Shown here in pieces: positions 16,916-25,949 of a stretch of 64,000 nt of DNA; the stretch's first letter is position 1, and each line of letters opens with the position of its first letter. This stretch comes from Levilactobacillus namurensis (lineage in GTDB: Bacteria > Bacillota > Bacilli > Lactobacillales > Lactobacillaceae). The DNA is taken from the NCBI RefSeq assembly GCF_032197885.1, contig NZ_CP134159.1, positions 868,001 through 932,000 on the forward strand, written 5' to 3'. The notes below the pieces were generated by a model. The model saw nothing but the letters and a program-made list of their open reading frames with translations, was not told the origin of the DNA and made no database searches. The position numbers and the translations under genes are program-made.

Positions 16916-19504
16916 ATGTTCTATGACATAAGGAAGTCTGTGAAGAGCACCTATACATCAACCGAGACTAATATTAGTGAAACATTTTATAATCCTATTT
17001 TAGCGGAAAGTATTGCTTATGACCGGGTTAGCGGTTACTTCTCGTCGAAAGGGTTGGCCCAATATGCGGTGGGGTTAGATCAGCTGGCTGATAATGGGGG
17101 GCGTGCGCGTTTCATTATTTCTGCGGATATTTCAGAGGACGATTTTAATTCGATACAGAAAGGTTATCGTCTAAAATCAGAGCGAGAACGACTTAGTGAG
17201 AATGACGAAGTACGCTTAGGAAATCTGGCTTATATGATTGCACAAGGACACGTTGAAATTAAATTTGGTTTAATGCAGAATGGACTTTTTCATTCTAAAT
17301 GGGGATTATTTCAGGATGAAGCCGGAGAACAAATCTATTTTAATGGATCAAATAATGAAACGCAGAATGCCATGGAAAATAATTATGAAAGTTTTGATGT
17401 CGATGTTTCTTGGGATGAAAGTCAGAATGTCAGGAGTCGTATTGCAGCAAAACAGAAGGCATTTGAAGAATTATGGATGAATAGAACCAATGGTGTCGAA
17501 GTTCGGGAGGCGACAAACATCGTTTACAAAGAAATAAAAAACTATGATCAGCATAAAATTCAGCGTCCAGTAGTGACCACTGACGGGTCTATTATTTTGG
17601 AAATGAGCGAAGACAAGGAGAGCTTCGTACTAAAAGACTATTCTCATCAGGATGTTTTAAAGAATTCCATGGTTCGGCGTAAAGCTGAAGTTTACCAGGA
17701 TCCGGATAAAGGTTACCCGTTTTTAGCTAAAACGTTTAATTATCGGGAGCTTGACAAAGGAATTCGTAAAATTCAACGGGGAATTAGCCGAGTTAGCGAT
17801 GTTCCGTTAGTAATATCTGATGAAGTAAAAGATTATCTTTCGCGCGAACGTTATTCAATTGAGGAGTATAGAAAGGCAGGATTGACGGCTAAGAATAATG
17901 ACGAGCGCTGGCGTGACGATTATCTTCAGTTCCAGAAAGTTGTTTCACAAGAGGTGTCGCGGCCGTTGAAGGATTTACAAATGAAGTCGGCATTTTATAT
18001 GTATAATCAGAAAAGAGCCGCTAATTTTTCAGTACCAGGCTCGGGTAAAACGACGATGTTATTAGGTGTTTTTGCTTTTTTGAATCAAGGAAGTAATCCG
18101 AAAGTTGACCGAATATTAGTCGTTAGTCCTATTAATGCCTTTACGTCATGGCGTGATGAGTTTGAGACGGTTTTCAATGGAAAGAAGAAGTTAGTTTCGT
18201 TTGGAGCACAAGACAGTGATGCGTCACCTCTGAGATTGAAAGCAAAGTGGTATGATGCAAACTTGGTTTTAATTAATTATGAGTCGTTACCAAAGTATGG
18301 GGATGCGCTAGCTGAGTTACTGAAGCAAGATGGAAAGAAGACAATGTTAGTCTTTGATGAGGTCCATCGTATCAAAGGAATTGGCTCTGTGCGCGCTCAA
18401 CAAGCTTTGGAACTGACGGATTTTGTTGATTACAAATATGTTTTGACGGGGACCCCGATTCCCAATGGCTATCAAGACTCGTGGAACTTTTTACACTTGT
18501 TGTTCGGCAATGAATACAGTACCTATTTTAATTTTTCTAAACCAATGCTAAGCAATCCTAGCAAATTTGATATTCAAGAAATCAATAAAAAACTGTTTCC
18601 TTTCTTTTGGCGAACGAGTAAGGATGATTTGGGCGTGCCGCCGGCTAATCAGGATTCAATTATCGAAGTTGCGCCTTCACCGGAACAATTAAAGGCAGCT
18701 GATTTTATTTACACACATGAAAAAAGTCAATTAGCGGTTTTGATTCGGCTATTGCAATTATCGACGAACCCCCAATTGTTAACGAAGGCTATTTCGTATG
18801 CGGATTTAGGGTTCTCTGATGAAGATGTGCCTGGTGAGGATAATTATGAGCAGGCAAGCTCAGAGTTATCCTATAAGATTAAGCAGGAAATCCAACGGTC
18901 ACAACTAACAGAGCTAGCAGATTTGAATATTGATAAAATCAAGTCGCCAAAATTTGACGCAGGCATTAAGTTGGTTAAAGATTTAGTGCAAAATAATAAA
19001 CGGGTTGTTGTGTGGGGACTATTCGTTGATACATTGAACAAGATTTCTGAAACATTAGAACAAGCCGGAATTAAGACGGCGTTAGTTTATGGGGCGACAC
19101 CTAAAGATGAACGTGAACGTCTTCTTGCTGATTTTAAGAAGGAGGACAGTTCTATCCAAGTGTTAGTGTCCAATCCTAATACTCTTGGAGAGTCAGTATC
19201 GTTGCATAAGGTTGTTCATGATGCGGTTTACTTTGAGTATAATTATAATTTGACGTTTATGTTGCAATCACGGGACAGAATCCATCGATTGGGATTAAAA
19301 CCTGAAGATCAGACGAATTATTACTACTTGATGACAGTCTCAAATAATCCATATCATAACTTTATTGACAAGAAAGTTTATGAGGCATTAGGAGATAAAG
19401 AAAAGCGAATGAAGAATGCTATCGATAAGCAGGTTCTGGTCCCAGAATTCTCTGATGATGCGTTTGATGAAATGAAGAAAATTATTGATGATGAGAAACC
19501 TTAA
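16916..19504 (+). CDS. PLD-family nuclease fused to a SNF2/DEAH helicase
   Basis: 862 residues. The N-terminal phospholipase D-like domain has GLFHSKWG (His126, Lys128) and NGSNNET (144-150). This gives one HxK...GSxN catalytic half, as in PLD restriction nucleases that dimerise. The SNF2-type motor follows, with Walker A SVPGSGKTT (from residue 372), DEVH (481-484), LTGTPIPNG (motif III) and SRDRIHRLG (motif VI, about 785-793). Family knowledge: in CglI and NgoAVII a PLD nuclease and a separate helicase ATPase restrict unmethylated DNA; here both are one chain. It lacks an obvious B3-type DNA-recognition domain. The MutH-like protein may supply recognition. The ribosome site GGAGGAA overlaps the end of the ParB-like gene. 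A terminator follows. Confidence 0.88.
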   Translation: MFYDIRKSVKSTYTSTETNISETFYNPILAESIAYDRVSGYFSSKGLAQYAVGLDQLADNGGRARFIISADISEDDFNSIQKGYRLKSERERLSENDEVRLGNLAYMIAQGHVEIKFGLMQNGLFHSKWGLFQDEAGEQIYFNGSNNETQNAMENNYESFDVDVSWDESQNVRSRIAAKQKAFEELWMNRTNGVEVREATNIVYKEIKNYDQHKIQRPVVTTDGSIILEMSEDKESFVLKDYSHQDVLKNSMVRRKAEVYQDPDKGYPFLAKTFNYRELDKGIRKIQRGISRVSDVPLVISDEVKDYLSRERYSIEEYRKAGLTAKNNDERWRDDYLQFQKVVSQEVSRPLKDLQMKSAFYMYNQKRAANFSVPGSGKTTMLLGVFAFLNQGSNPKVDRILVVSPINAFTSWRDEFETVFNGKKKLVSFGAQDSDASPLRLKAKWYDANLVLINYESLPKYGDALAELLKQDGKKTMLVFDEVHRIKGIGSVRAQQALELTDFVDYKYVLTGTPIPNGYQDSWNFLHLLFGNEYSTYFNFSKPMLSNPSKFDIQEINKKLFPFFWRTSKDDLGVPPANQDSIIEVAPSPEQLKAADFIYTHEKSQLAVLIRLLQLSTNPQLLTKAISYADLGFSDEDVPGEDNYEQASSELSYKIKQEIQRSQLTELADLNIDKIKSPKFDAGIKLVKDLVQNNKRVVVWGLFVDTLNKISETLEQAGIKTALVYGATPKDERERLLADFKKEDSSIQVLVSNPNTLGESVSLHKVVHDAVYFEYNYNLTFMLQSRDRIHRLGLKPEDQTNYYYLMTVSNNPYHNFIDKKVYEALGDKEKRMKNAIDKQVLVPEFSDDAFDEMKKIIDDEKP

Positions 19505-19511
19505 TTAATTG

Positions 19512-19554
19512 AAAGTTCTGTCTAGAAGATTGATGTTTTCTAGATAGAACTTTT
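19512..19554 (+). terminator. Terminator of the PLD-SNF2 operon
   Basis: AAAGTTCT-G-TCTAGAA pairs with TTCTAGA-T-AGAACTTT around an 8-10 nt loop, and Ts follow. Confidence 0.88.
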
Positions 19555-19604
19555 GTTTGATGAAGAATACATGGAAGTGATTAAGTAGCATTTTTAGGAC
19601 TGTA

Positions 19605-20030
19605 TTAGCGAAAATGATTATAGTATTGAATTAAGGATACACAGTATTCTGTATTTTTTAGAACCTGCTTTTCCCAAAAATGTAGAGGTAACCAACCGGC
19701 TTCACGAAGTTGTAAATCATCTCGTTTATCGCGGGCCATATTCTCTTCAATTTTTTTGATCCAATACTCACGATTACGTTTAAGCCGTTGCTTTCGGTTA
19801 GGCCAGTCCTGCCCATGCCAAAATTCGCCATCAACGAAGATTGCGATTTTACTTTTAGTAATGGCAATGTCTGGTGATCCCGGTAGGCTTTTATCATTTC
19901 GATGATATCGGATGCCATGGTGCCAAAGCGTTTTTGCTAAGAGCGTTTCTGCCCTACCACCTTTCAGATGGACATGAGCCATTCGTTTTGAAGTGGTCGC
20001 AGGTGTATTGGCAAATTTGGGATGTTTCAT
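19605..20030 (-). CDS. vsr: Very short patch repair endonuclease
   Basis: 141 residues, the normal Vsr length. The metal and catalytic blocks are present: RAETLLAKTLWHHGIRYH, then LPGSPDIAI with Asp54, then IFVDGEFWHG with His72, followed by the basic zinc-site-like helix region. Vsr nicks 5' of the T in T:G mismatches created by deamination of 5-methylcytosine. It therefore accompanies C5 methyltransferases and implies that the methylated base here is m5C. It is encoded divergently from the methyltransferase gene. It converges on the PLD-SNF2 operon. Confidence 0.93.
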   Translation of the reverse strand: MKHPKFANTPATTSKRMAHVHLKGGRAETLLAKTLWHHGIRYHRNDKSLPGSPDIAITKSKIAIFVDGEFWHGQDWPNRKQRLKRNREYWIKKIEENMARDKRDDLQLREAGWLPLHFWEKQVLKNTEYCVSLIQYYNHFR

Positions 20031-20210
20031 GGTTATCAGTCCAATTTTTAGTTGATCTTTTGATGAATATTAGTTACACTACTAATAGTATCATTTTTGT
20101 AATTTCATAATACTGAATAGACTTTATGGAAGAGAAGAAAGAGTAGACCTTATTAAGTGATACTTATAATAATTTTATGACGTTTGTATGCGAAGGGAAT
20201 GACAGAATCC

Positions 20211-21476
20211 ATGAAGAAACGTGTAGCCGAATTATTTGCCGGCGTTGGAGGATTTAGAGTTGGTTTAGACGCTCTAGATTCTGGTTGGGATTTTGTTTAT
20301 GCTAACCAGTGGGAACCTGGAAAGAAACGTCAATACGCTTTTGACTGTTATGCAAAGCATTTTGGCAATGATGAAGAACTATCGAATGAAGATATTAACC
20401 AGGTGGATAAGACAACGATTCCAGATATGGAACTTTTGGTGGGGGGATTTCCTTGCCAAGATTATTCAGTAGCCCACTCTGGTGCTCAAGGAATTCAAGG
20501 TAAAAAGGGTGTTTTATGGTGGGATATTCGAGATACGATTGAAGCTAAAATGCCGGCGTTTGTTTTATTAGAAAATGTTGATCGATTGTTATCGTCGCCA
20601 GGGAAAGCCAATCGTGGGCGCGACTTTGGGATGATTTTATTTACGTTACATCAATTAGGGTATGGAGCACAATGGCGAGTCATTAATGCTGCTGAGTACG
20701 GATTCCCACAGCGTCGTCGTCGGGTTTTCATTTTTGCTTATCGTAAAGATACAAGTTATTTCAAGACGCTGGATAATTCCGTTAATTTAAAGGACGCTTT
20801 GATTAATCACAGTGTTTACAACGAGGCACTGCCGATTGAACGTAACCTGCATTTGGAAAAGGAAACGCGCTTAGATGGGTATGTTGATATTGTGGACTTC
20901 TCTAACACTTTTTCTTTTCACTTCGAAAATACTGGAATTATGCACGACTGGGATATCTTTACTGGTAAATATACACCTAAGTATGATGGTAAACATGTGA
21001 CCCTAAATGATATTGTTTTAGACCATGTTGATGATGATTCACTTTACATTGATAATACTCCCGGACGACGTGAGAAGTTCGAATATTTGAAGGGAGCCAA
21101 AAAAGAAAAGCGAACGACTTCTGATGGCTTCGAGTATTTCTATGCAGAGGGAGGCATGGCTTTCCCTGATCCGTTAGATCGACCGGGACGAACCATGCTG
21201 ACGTCAGAGCATTCGGTTAATCGAAGTACACATGTTATTGCAGATAAAGAAACGGGTAAATTGCGGATCCTAGCACCTATTGAATGTGAACGTCTACAAA
21301 CTTTTCCCGATAATTGGACAGAGGGAATGCCAAAGAGCATGCGGTATTTCGTTATGGGGAATGCACTAGTATGTGGTTTGATTGGGAAAATTGGTCAAGG
21401 AATTGATAAAATCATTGCCAATGAGGATGATATCGAACCCCTCAAGCCGCAGGTCGTTAATAAAATAAAGCATTAG
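20211..21476 (+). CDS. C5-cytosine DNA methyltransferase
   Basis: 421 residues from the ATG at 20211, which has AAGGGA 12 nt upstream; an ATG at 20199 is too close to that site. All hallmark motifs are present: I FAGVGGF (9-15), IV GGFPCQDYS with catalytic Cys82, VI ENV (121-123), VIII QRRRR (167-171) and X GNALVCG near the end. The target-recognition region lies between motifs VIII and IX (about 180-330), and its specificity cannot be read. It would protect the host from the nuclease encoded at 14.9-19.5 kb. A half-Sau3AI partner makes a GATC-like site worth testing, but this is inference. Confidence 0.95.
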   Translation: MKKRVAELFAGVGGFRVGLDALDSGWDFVYANQWEPGKKRQYAFDCYAKHFGNDEELSNEDINQVDKTTIPDMELLVGGFPCQDYSVAHSGAQGIQGKKGVLWWDIRDTIEAKMPAFVLLENVDRLLSSPGKANRGRDFGMILFTLHQLGYGAQWRVINAAEYGFPQRRRRVFIFAYRKDTSYFKTLDNSVNLKDALINHSVYNEALPIERNLHLEKETRLDGYVDIVDFSNTFSFHFENTGIMHDWDIFTGKYTPKYDGKHVTLNDIVLDHVDDDSLYIDNTPGRREKFEYLKGAKKEKRTTSDGFEYFYAEGGMAFPDPLDRPGRTMLTSEHSVNRSTHVIADKETGKLRILAPIECERLQTFPDNWTEGMPKSMRYFVMGNALVCGLIGKIGQGIDKIIANEDDIEPLKPQVVNKIKH

Positions 21477-21485
21477 TTAAGGTAT

Positions 21486-21514
21486 GGCAGTCTGGGAAAA
21501 CTAGGCTGCTTTTT
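21486..21514 (+). terminator. Terminator after the methyltransferase gene
   Basis: GCAGTCTGG pairs with CTAGGCTGC (with G-U pairs) around GAAAA, and TTTTT follows. It marks the right edge of the island. Confidence 0.75.
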
Positions 21515-21579
21515 ACTTTCCATGAGACCAAAATGAGAAAATTCACCCCACAATACAAGCGTTCCGGTATCGAATAGCG

Positions 21580-21585
21580 TATAAT
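21580..21585 (+). promoter_or_regulatory. -10 box of pepN
   Basis: A perfect TATAAT lies 42 bp before the start codon. No good -35 is visible. Confidence 0.45.
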
Positions 21586-21627
21586 GGATTTATTCTAATA
21601 GTATTTTAACCATATGGAGGGGAATTC

Positions 21628-24162
21628 ATGACTGAACCAAAGCACTTTTATCAGACATTCCAACCAACGCACTATAACGTCTTCATCGATATTAACCGCG
21701 CAACGAAACAAATTAGCGGGACATCTACCATTACTGGGGATGCCAAAGAAGCGACGATTTCTGTGCATGAAAAATACATGACGATCTCATCCGTTAAAGC
21801 TGACGGTGCCGACGTACCGTTTACGCTGGATGATAAAGCCGAAGGGATTCACATCGACTTGGGTCATACCGGCAAGACCACCGTTGAGATTGCCTACACG
21901 GCACCCTTGACTGACAGCATGATGGGCATTTACCCGTCCTACTACGAAGTCGATGGGGTCAAGAAGCAAATCATCGGGACCCAATTTGAAACGACGGCAG
22001 CCCGGCAAGCCTTCCCCTGTGTCGACGAACCGGAAGCCAAGGCCACTTTTGACCTGGCCATCAAGTACGACGAACAACCTGGTGAAACGATTTTGAGCAA
22101 CATGCCCGAAATCAAGACTGAAAACGGCGTGCACTATTTCGATACCACCAAGAAGATGTCATCTTACCTGATTGCCTTTGCCTTCGGGGACTTACAAAAG
22201 AAGCTGACCACCACTAAGAGTGGCGTTCAGGTCGGCGTATTCGCCACTAAGGCCCACCAACCTAAGGAACTCGACTTCGCGTTGGACATTGCCAAGCGCT
22301 CCATCGAATTCTACGAAGACTTCTACCAGACGCCTTACCCACTCCCACACTCCTGGCAACTGGCACTGCCAGACTTCTCTGCCGGTGCGATGGAGAACTG
22401 GGGCTTGGTCACTTACCGGGAAGCTTACTTACTCCTGGATGAGGACAACACGGCCTTAGACATGAAGCAACGGGTCGCTACGGTCATTGCCCACGAACTG
22501 GCGCACCAATGGTTCGGGGACTTAGTCACCATGAAGTGGTGGGACGACCTCTGGTTGAACGAAAGTTTCGCCAACATGATGGAATACGTAGCCATCGACG
22601 CCATCGAACCCGATTGGCACATCTGGGAGACCTTCCAGTCCTCTGACGTCTCAATGGCGTTACAACGGGACGCTACGGACGGGGTTCAATCCGTTCACGT
22701 TCAAGTTGAAGATCCAGCCGAAATCGATGCCATCTTCGACAGCGCCATCGTTTACGCCAAGGGTGCGCGGATGTTAGTCATGGCCCGGGCCTTAGTTGGT
22801 GACGACGCCTTACGTCAAGGGTTGAAGGCCTACTTCGAAGCCCACCAGTACAACAACGCCAAGGGGGCCGACTTATGGGCTGCCTTGGGTGACGCTTCTG
22901 GTAAGGACGTGGGGACCATCATGAACTCCTGGTTGGAACAACCGGGATATCCCGTAGTTTCCGCCAGCGTGGTTGATGGCCAGCTGACGTTGACGCAAAA
23001 GCAATTCTTCGTGGGTGAAGGTCAGGACCAAGGTCGTCTCTGGCAGATTCCGTTGAACAGCAACTACGATGCAGCGCCCGCCATTTTCAAGGACACGACG
23101 GTCACCTTAGGGGACTACGATACCTTGCGACAGGCAGCGGGCGAACCGTTTCGCGTGAATGTGGGGAACAACTCGCACTTTATCGTGAAGTACGACCAAA
23201 CGCTGTTGAACGACATTCTCGACCACGTGGATGACTTGGATCCAATCAGTCAGTTACAGCTGTTACAAGACCTCCGCTTATTAGCCGATGGTCGGCAGAT
23301 CAGTTACGCTGACGTGGTGCCATTGTTACCACGCTTTGCCAACAGCCACTCCACGCTGGTTGCCGTTGCCCTTTACCGGATTGCGGGGAACTTACGGAAG
23401 TTCGTGACGCCAGATTCCGCTGAGGAAAAGACGTTGCGCGCTTTCTACGACCAATTGAGCGCGGCTCAAGTGACCCGGTTAGGCTGGACCGCCCAAGCTG
23501 GCGAGTCCATGGACGACACCTTGACGCGGCCGTACATCCTGAGCGCGGCACTCTACGCACAAAATGCGCAGGCTATGGCCGACGCCCACCAGTTGTTTGA
23601 AGCAAACCAGGCGAACTTAGCCGGTCTATCCGCCGACGTCCGGGTCTTCGTTTTACGGAACGAAGTCAAGAACTACGGGAGTGCGGACCTGTTCAACCAG
23701 CTGTTAGACGCTTACCGGCAATCCGCCGATGCCAGCTACAAGGCGGACATCGCGGCAGCCATTACCAGCACCACGGACAGTGCCTTGATTGCTAAGCTGA
23801 TTGAAGCCTTCGAAGACGCGGACACGGTTAAGCCCCAAGACTTACGGGCTTGGTACCGCGGCGTCTTAAGCAACGATGCTGGGGAACAAGCGGCCTGGGA
23901 TTGGTTACGGAACGACTGGGACTGGCTGGAAAAGACGGTTGGTGGCGACATGGAATTCACCACTTACATTACGGTCACGACCGGCGTCTTCCACACGCCA
24001 GAACGCTTTGCTGAATTCAAGGCCTTCTTCGAGCCAAAGATCAACACGCCAGGTTTGACGCGTGAAATCAAGATGGACACCAAGGTGATCGACAGCCGGG
24101 TAGCCCTGATTGAAGCTGAAAAGGACGCCGTGAACGCAGCGGTGGCAAAAGTCACGAAGTAG
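21628..24162 (+). CDS. pepN: Aminopeptidase N (family M1)
   Basis: 844 residues, as in other lactobacillar PepN. It removes N-terminal residues from peptides in the cytosol, a central step in using casein- or plant-derived peptides. The exopeptidase motif GAMEN is at 253-257. The zinc motif HELAHQW starts at 289 and gives His289, Glu290 and His293, and the third ligand is Glu312 in NES. No signal peptide is present. ATG start after GGAGGGG. It is monocistronic, between the methyltransferase terminator and its own hairpin at 24180-24211. The GC-rich codon use contrasts with the island just upstream. Confidence 0.97.
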   Translation: MTEPKHFYQTFQPTHYNVFIDINRATKQISGTSTITGDAKEATISVHEKYMTISSVKADGADVPFTLDDKAEGIHIDLGHTGKTTVEIAYTAPLTDSMMGIYPSYYEVDGVKKQIIGTQFETTAARQAFPCVDEPEAKATFDLAIKYDEQPGETILSNMPEIKTENGVHYFDTTKKMSSYLIAFAFGDLQKKLTTTKSGVQVGVFATKAHQPKELDFALDIAKRSIEFYEDFYQTPYPLPHSWQLALPDFSAGAMENWGLVTYREAYLLLDEDNTALDMKQRVATVIAHELAHQWFGDLVTMKWWDDLWLNESFANMMEYVAIDAIEPDWHIWETFQSSDVSMALQRDATDGVQSVHVQVEDPAEIDAIFDSAIVYAKGARMLVMARALVGDDALRQGLKAYFEAHQYNNAKGADLWAALGDASGKDVGTIMNSWLEQPGYPVVSASVVDGQLTLTQKQFFVGEGQDQGRLWQIPLNSNYDAAPAIFKDTTVTLGDYDTLRQAAGEPFRVNVGNNSHFIVKYDQTLLNDILDHVDDLDPISQLQLLQDLRLLADGRQISYADVVPLLPRFANSHSTLVAVALYRIAGNLRKFVTPDSAEEKTLRAFYDQLSAAQVTRLGWTAQAGESMDDTLTRPYILSAALYAQNAQAMADAHQLFEANQANLAGLSADVRVFVLRNEVKNYGSADLFNQLLDAYRQSADASYKADIAAAITSTTDSALIAKLIEAFEDADTVKPQDLRAWYRGVLSNDAGEQAAWDWLRNDWDWLEKTVGGDMEFTTYITVTTGVFHTPERFAEFKAFFEPKINTPGLTREIKMDTKVIDSRVALIEAEKDAVNAAVAKVTK

Positions 24163-24179
24163 ATGAAATGAATTTGACG

Positions 24180-24211
24180 AAACGTGTGCCTTTAGGGGTG
24201 CACGTTTTTTT
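24180..24211 (+). terminator. Terminator after pepN
   Basis: AACGTG...GCC pairs with GGT...CACGTT, and a run of seven Ts follows. Confidence 0.85.
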
Positions 24212-24233
24212 GTCATTTTTTACCGGTCAGGGG

Positions 24234-24264
24234 TTGCCTTAGACTCGCTCTAAGCTCGTACACT
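24234..24264 (+). promoter_or_regulatory. MerR-type promoter of the PfpI-family gene
   Basis: TTGCCT (24234-24239) and TACACT (24259-24264) have a 19-bp spacer. Inside the spacer lies the perfect dyad CTTAGA-CTCGC-TCTAAG (24238-24254). An over-long spacer holding a dyad is the signature of MerR-family activated promoters. Confidence 0.6.
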
Positions 24265-24298
24265 ACGACTTGTACCTTAACTTAAAGGAGATCTTGAA

Positions 24299-24805
24299 AT
24301 GAGCAAAGTAGTTGCGATTATGACCAACGATGTTGAAGATATCGAATACACGTCCCCTCACGACGCTATCGTGGGTGCCGGCCACACGGTCGACTTGGTG
24401 GAAGATACGGCGAACAAGTCCCTGCTGGGCAAGCACGGGACTAAGTACACCACCGACAAGGGGATTAATGACGTTTCGGCGGACGATTATGACGCCTTGT
24501 TGATTCCCGGTGGCTTCTCACCGGATCAGCTGCGGGCCGATGACCGGTACGTGAACCTGGTCAAGACCTTCCTGCTGGCTGACAAGCCGGTCTTTGCCAT
24601 TTGCCACGGCCCACAATTGTTCATTCAAACGGGTCTGGTCAAGGGACGGACGTTGACCGCCTACACCACGGTGCGGCCAGACTTGTACTACGCAGGGGGC
24701 ATCGTCAAGGATCAGGCCGTCGTGGTTGATCGGCACCTGGTGACTAGCCGGACGCCCGATGACTTGGACGACTTCAATCGTGAGATCTTGGCCCAATTAG
24801 CTTAA
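24299..24805 (+). CDS. DJ-1/PfpI-family protein, general stress type
   Basis: 168 residues. The nucleophile elbow FAICHGPQL carries the conserved Cys-His of the DJ-1/PfpI superfamily, and LIPGGFSPDQLRAD supplies the usual acidic/GG block. It resembles Bacillus YraA, a stress protein thought to act on damaged (glycated or aldehyde-modified) proteins or aldehydes. AAAGGAGA precedes the ATG. The promoter has MerR-family geometry, and the convergent neighbour encodes a MerR regulator of the AdhR/NmlR kind, which in Bacillus controls yraA. Aldehyde-stress control is therefore plausible. Confidence 0.85.
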   Translation: MSKVVAIMTNDVEDIEYTSPHDAIVGAGHTVDLVEDTANKSLLGKHGTKYTTDKGINDVSADDYDALLIPGGFSPDQLRADDRYVNLVKTFLLADKPVFAICHGPQLFIQTGLVKGRTLTAYTTVRPDLYYAGGIVKDQAVVVDRHLVTSRTPDDLDDFNREILAQLA

Positions 24806-24814
24806 ATCAAGTAT

Positions 24815-24847
24815 AAAAAACGCCGGAGCATTATGCTTCGGCGTTTT
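24815..24847. terminator. Bidirectional terminator shared by convergent genes
   Basis: CGCCG-G-AGC pairs with GCT-T-CGGCG around ATTAT, with As before and Ts after. The stop codon of the merR-type gene lies inside this hairpin. Confidence 0.88.
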
Positions 24848-25226
24848 TGGCGACATAGGGTGTTGGGGCGCAGGTCGTCATATCGGTTAAACGCTCACCA
24901 TCGAGGGTGGCGTGACGTTTCGTTTCTAGGCAGGCTTCCGTGTGACGTAGATCGTTGATTTGTGCTTCCAAACGGTGCTTCGCCGCGTCTAACAGGTCGA
25001 GGTAGCCGGCCTGGGTCAGGTCACCAGTGATGATCTGATTGATTTCTTTAAGCGAGAGTCCCGCTTGCCGGTAGCATTGAATCCAGCGTAGCCGGTTGAG
25101 AGCGTCCTGATCGAATTCCCGAACGCCATTGGTATTGCGGGGAATGGTGAGGAGTCCCTTCTTTTCGTAAAAACGAATCGTGTAGGCACTAACGCCCGAT
25201 GCGCTTGCGGCGGCTTTGATTTGCAT
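24831..25226 (-). CDS. MerR-family regulator, AdhR/NmlR-like
   Basis: 131 residues. The winged HTH is at 1-70 (AAASASGVSAYTIRFYEKKGLL, then REFDQDALNRLRWIQC), followed by a dimerisation helix (about 75-110). Cys51 in RWIQCYRQAG sits where AdhR/NmlR regulators keep a redox- or aldehyde-sensing Cys. Such activators untwist promoters with 19-bp spacers, and the promoter of the PfpI-family gene at 24234-24264 has this form. The gene is convergent with that target and shares its terminator. Its own promoter probably lies at about 25250-25295 on the reverse strand (TTGACT and TAAACT with an 18-bp spacer). Confidence 0.85.
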   Translation of the reverse strand: MQIKAAASASGVSAYTIRFYEKKGLLTIPRNTNGVREFDQDALNRLRWIQCYRQAGLSLKEINQIITGDLTQAGYLDLLDAAKHRLEAQINDLRHTEACLETKRHATLDGERLTDMTTCAPTPYVAKNAEA

Positions 25227-25401
25227 GAAATGACCTCCTAACTTGACTGGTCGATACAGCTTATAAGTTTACGTTAATTGACGGCGAAAAGTCAACGGCC
25301 GCGGGTGGTTGCGGGTATGTCTAAATTTATAAGTTGCCTGGTTTGGTGGTACCGGATGGGTTTGCTAAACTAAAAACAATCATAGATTAGGGGATGACAT
25401 C

Positions 25402-25866
25402 TTGCGGGAACGATTGCGACAGATTGGCAGCCAAGAACGGCACACGTATCGGGGAACCTTCGTCCGTTGTGGGTATAAGTGTTACGGGGAGCACTATCAC
25501 CCAACCTTGTTGTTAAAGGATATTCGGGACGCCGCCCACCAACTTGTCACGGATCACCTCTGGTTCAATTACACGCTGGGCTTTTTACGGCTAGGGGAAC
25601 TGCTTAAAGGCGATGAGGTCAACTTTATGGCTCGCGTGGCCACTTACGAAAAGGGACTTTGGATGCAACGGCAACAAGACGTGCATCTGTGTCGGCCGAC
25701 CCGGGTCCAGCGGGTGGTCCCGAACGTGGAGCGGGCGAGTCTGCCGGTAGATGATCATCCAGCGCTTATCGGGTACATCATGTGTGCCAACGAGACCTTC
25801 TACAAGACCAACGGCCGGCCGTTCGTGTCCTTTTACGTGCAGGCCTTCCATCAGTGGCAACGTTAG
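25402..25866 (+). CDS. Conserved-looking hypothetical protein
   Basis: 154 residues, TTG start with AGGGG 8 nt upstream. I do not recognise the family. No membrane segment or signal is present. The alternating pattern of FNYTLGFLRLGELLKGDEVNF and VNFMARVATYEKG suggests a beta-rich fold. It resembles OB-fold domains in which a GD-V-F-A-RV strand is followed by a Y-KG turn. There are several His and Cys residues (RCGYKCYGEHYH) near the N-terminus that could bind metal. It stands alone between the MerR-type gene and a phosphatase gene. Confidence 0.6.
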   Translation: MRERLRQIGSQERHTYRGTFVRCGYKCYGEHYHPTLLLKDIRDAAHQLVTDHLWFNYTLGFLRLGELLKGDEVNFMARVATYEKGLWMQRQQDVHLCRPTRVQRVVPNVERASLPVDDHPALIGYIMCANETFYKTNGRPFVSFYVQAFHQWQR

Positions 25867-25949
25867 AAATCGGTGGGGCAAGTCTGAGGGGACTAGACGT
25901 CACCGCCAGGAGTATGGTAGGTTGAAGGCAATGAAAGGGGGAGTGGTTG

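Noticed and set aside
16916..19504. DISARM or type III restriction as an identity for the PLD-SNF2 operon
   Set aside because: DISARM needs a DUF1998 protein and a separate DrmC-type PLD gene, and type III enzymes have a Mod/Res pair. Neither arrangement is present.
14467..21514. Island considered as a prophage or integrative element
   Set aside because: No integrase, recombinase, replication or structural phage gene, no tRNA and no flanking direct repeats were found; only the base composition differs.
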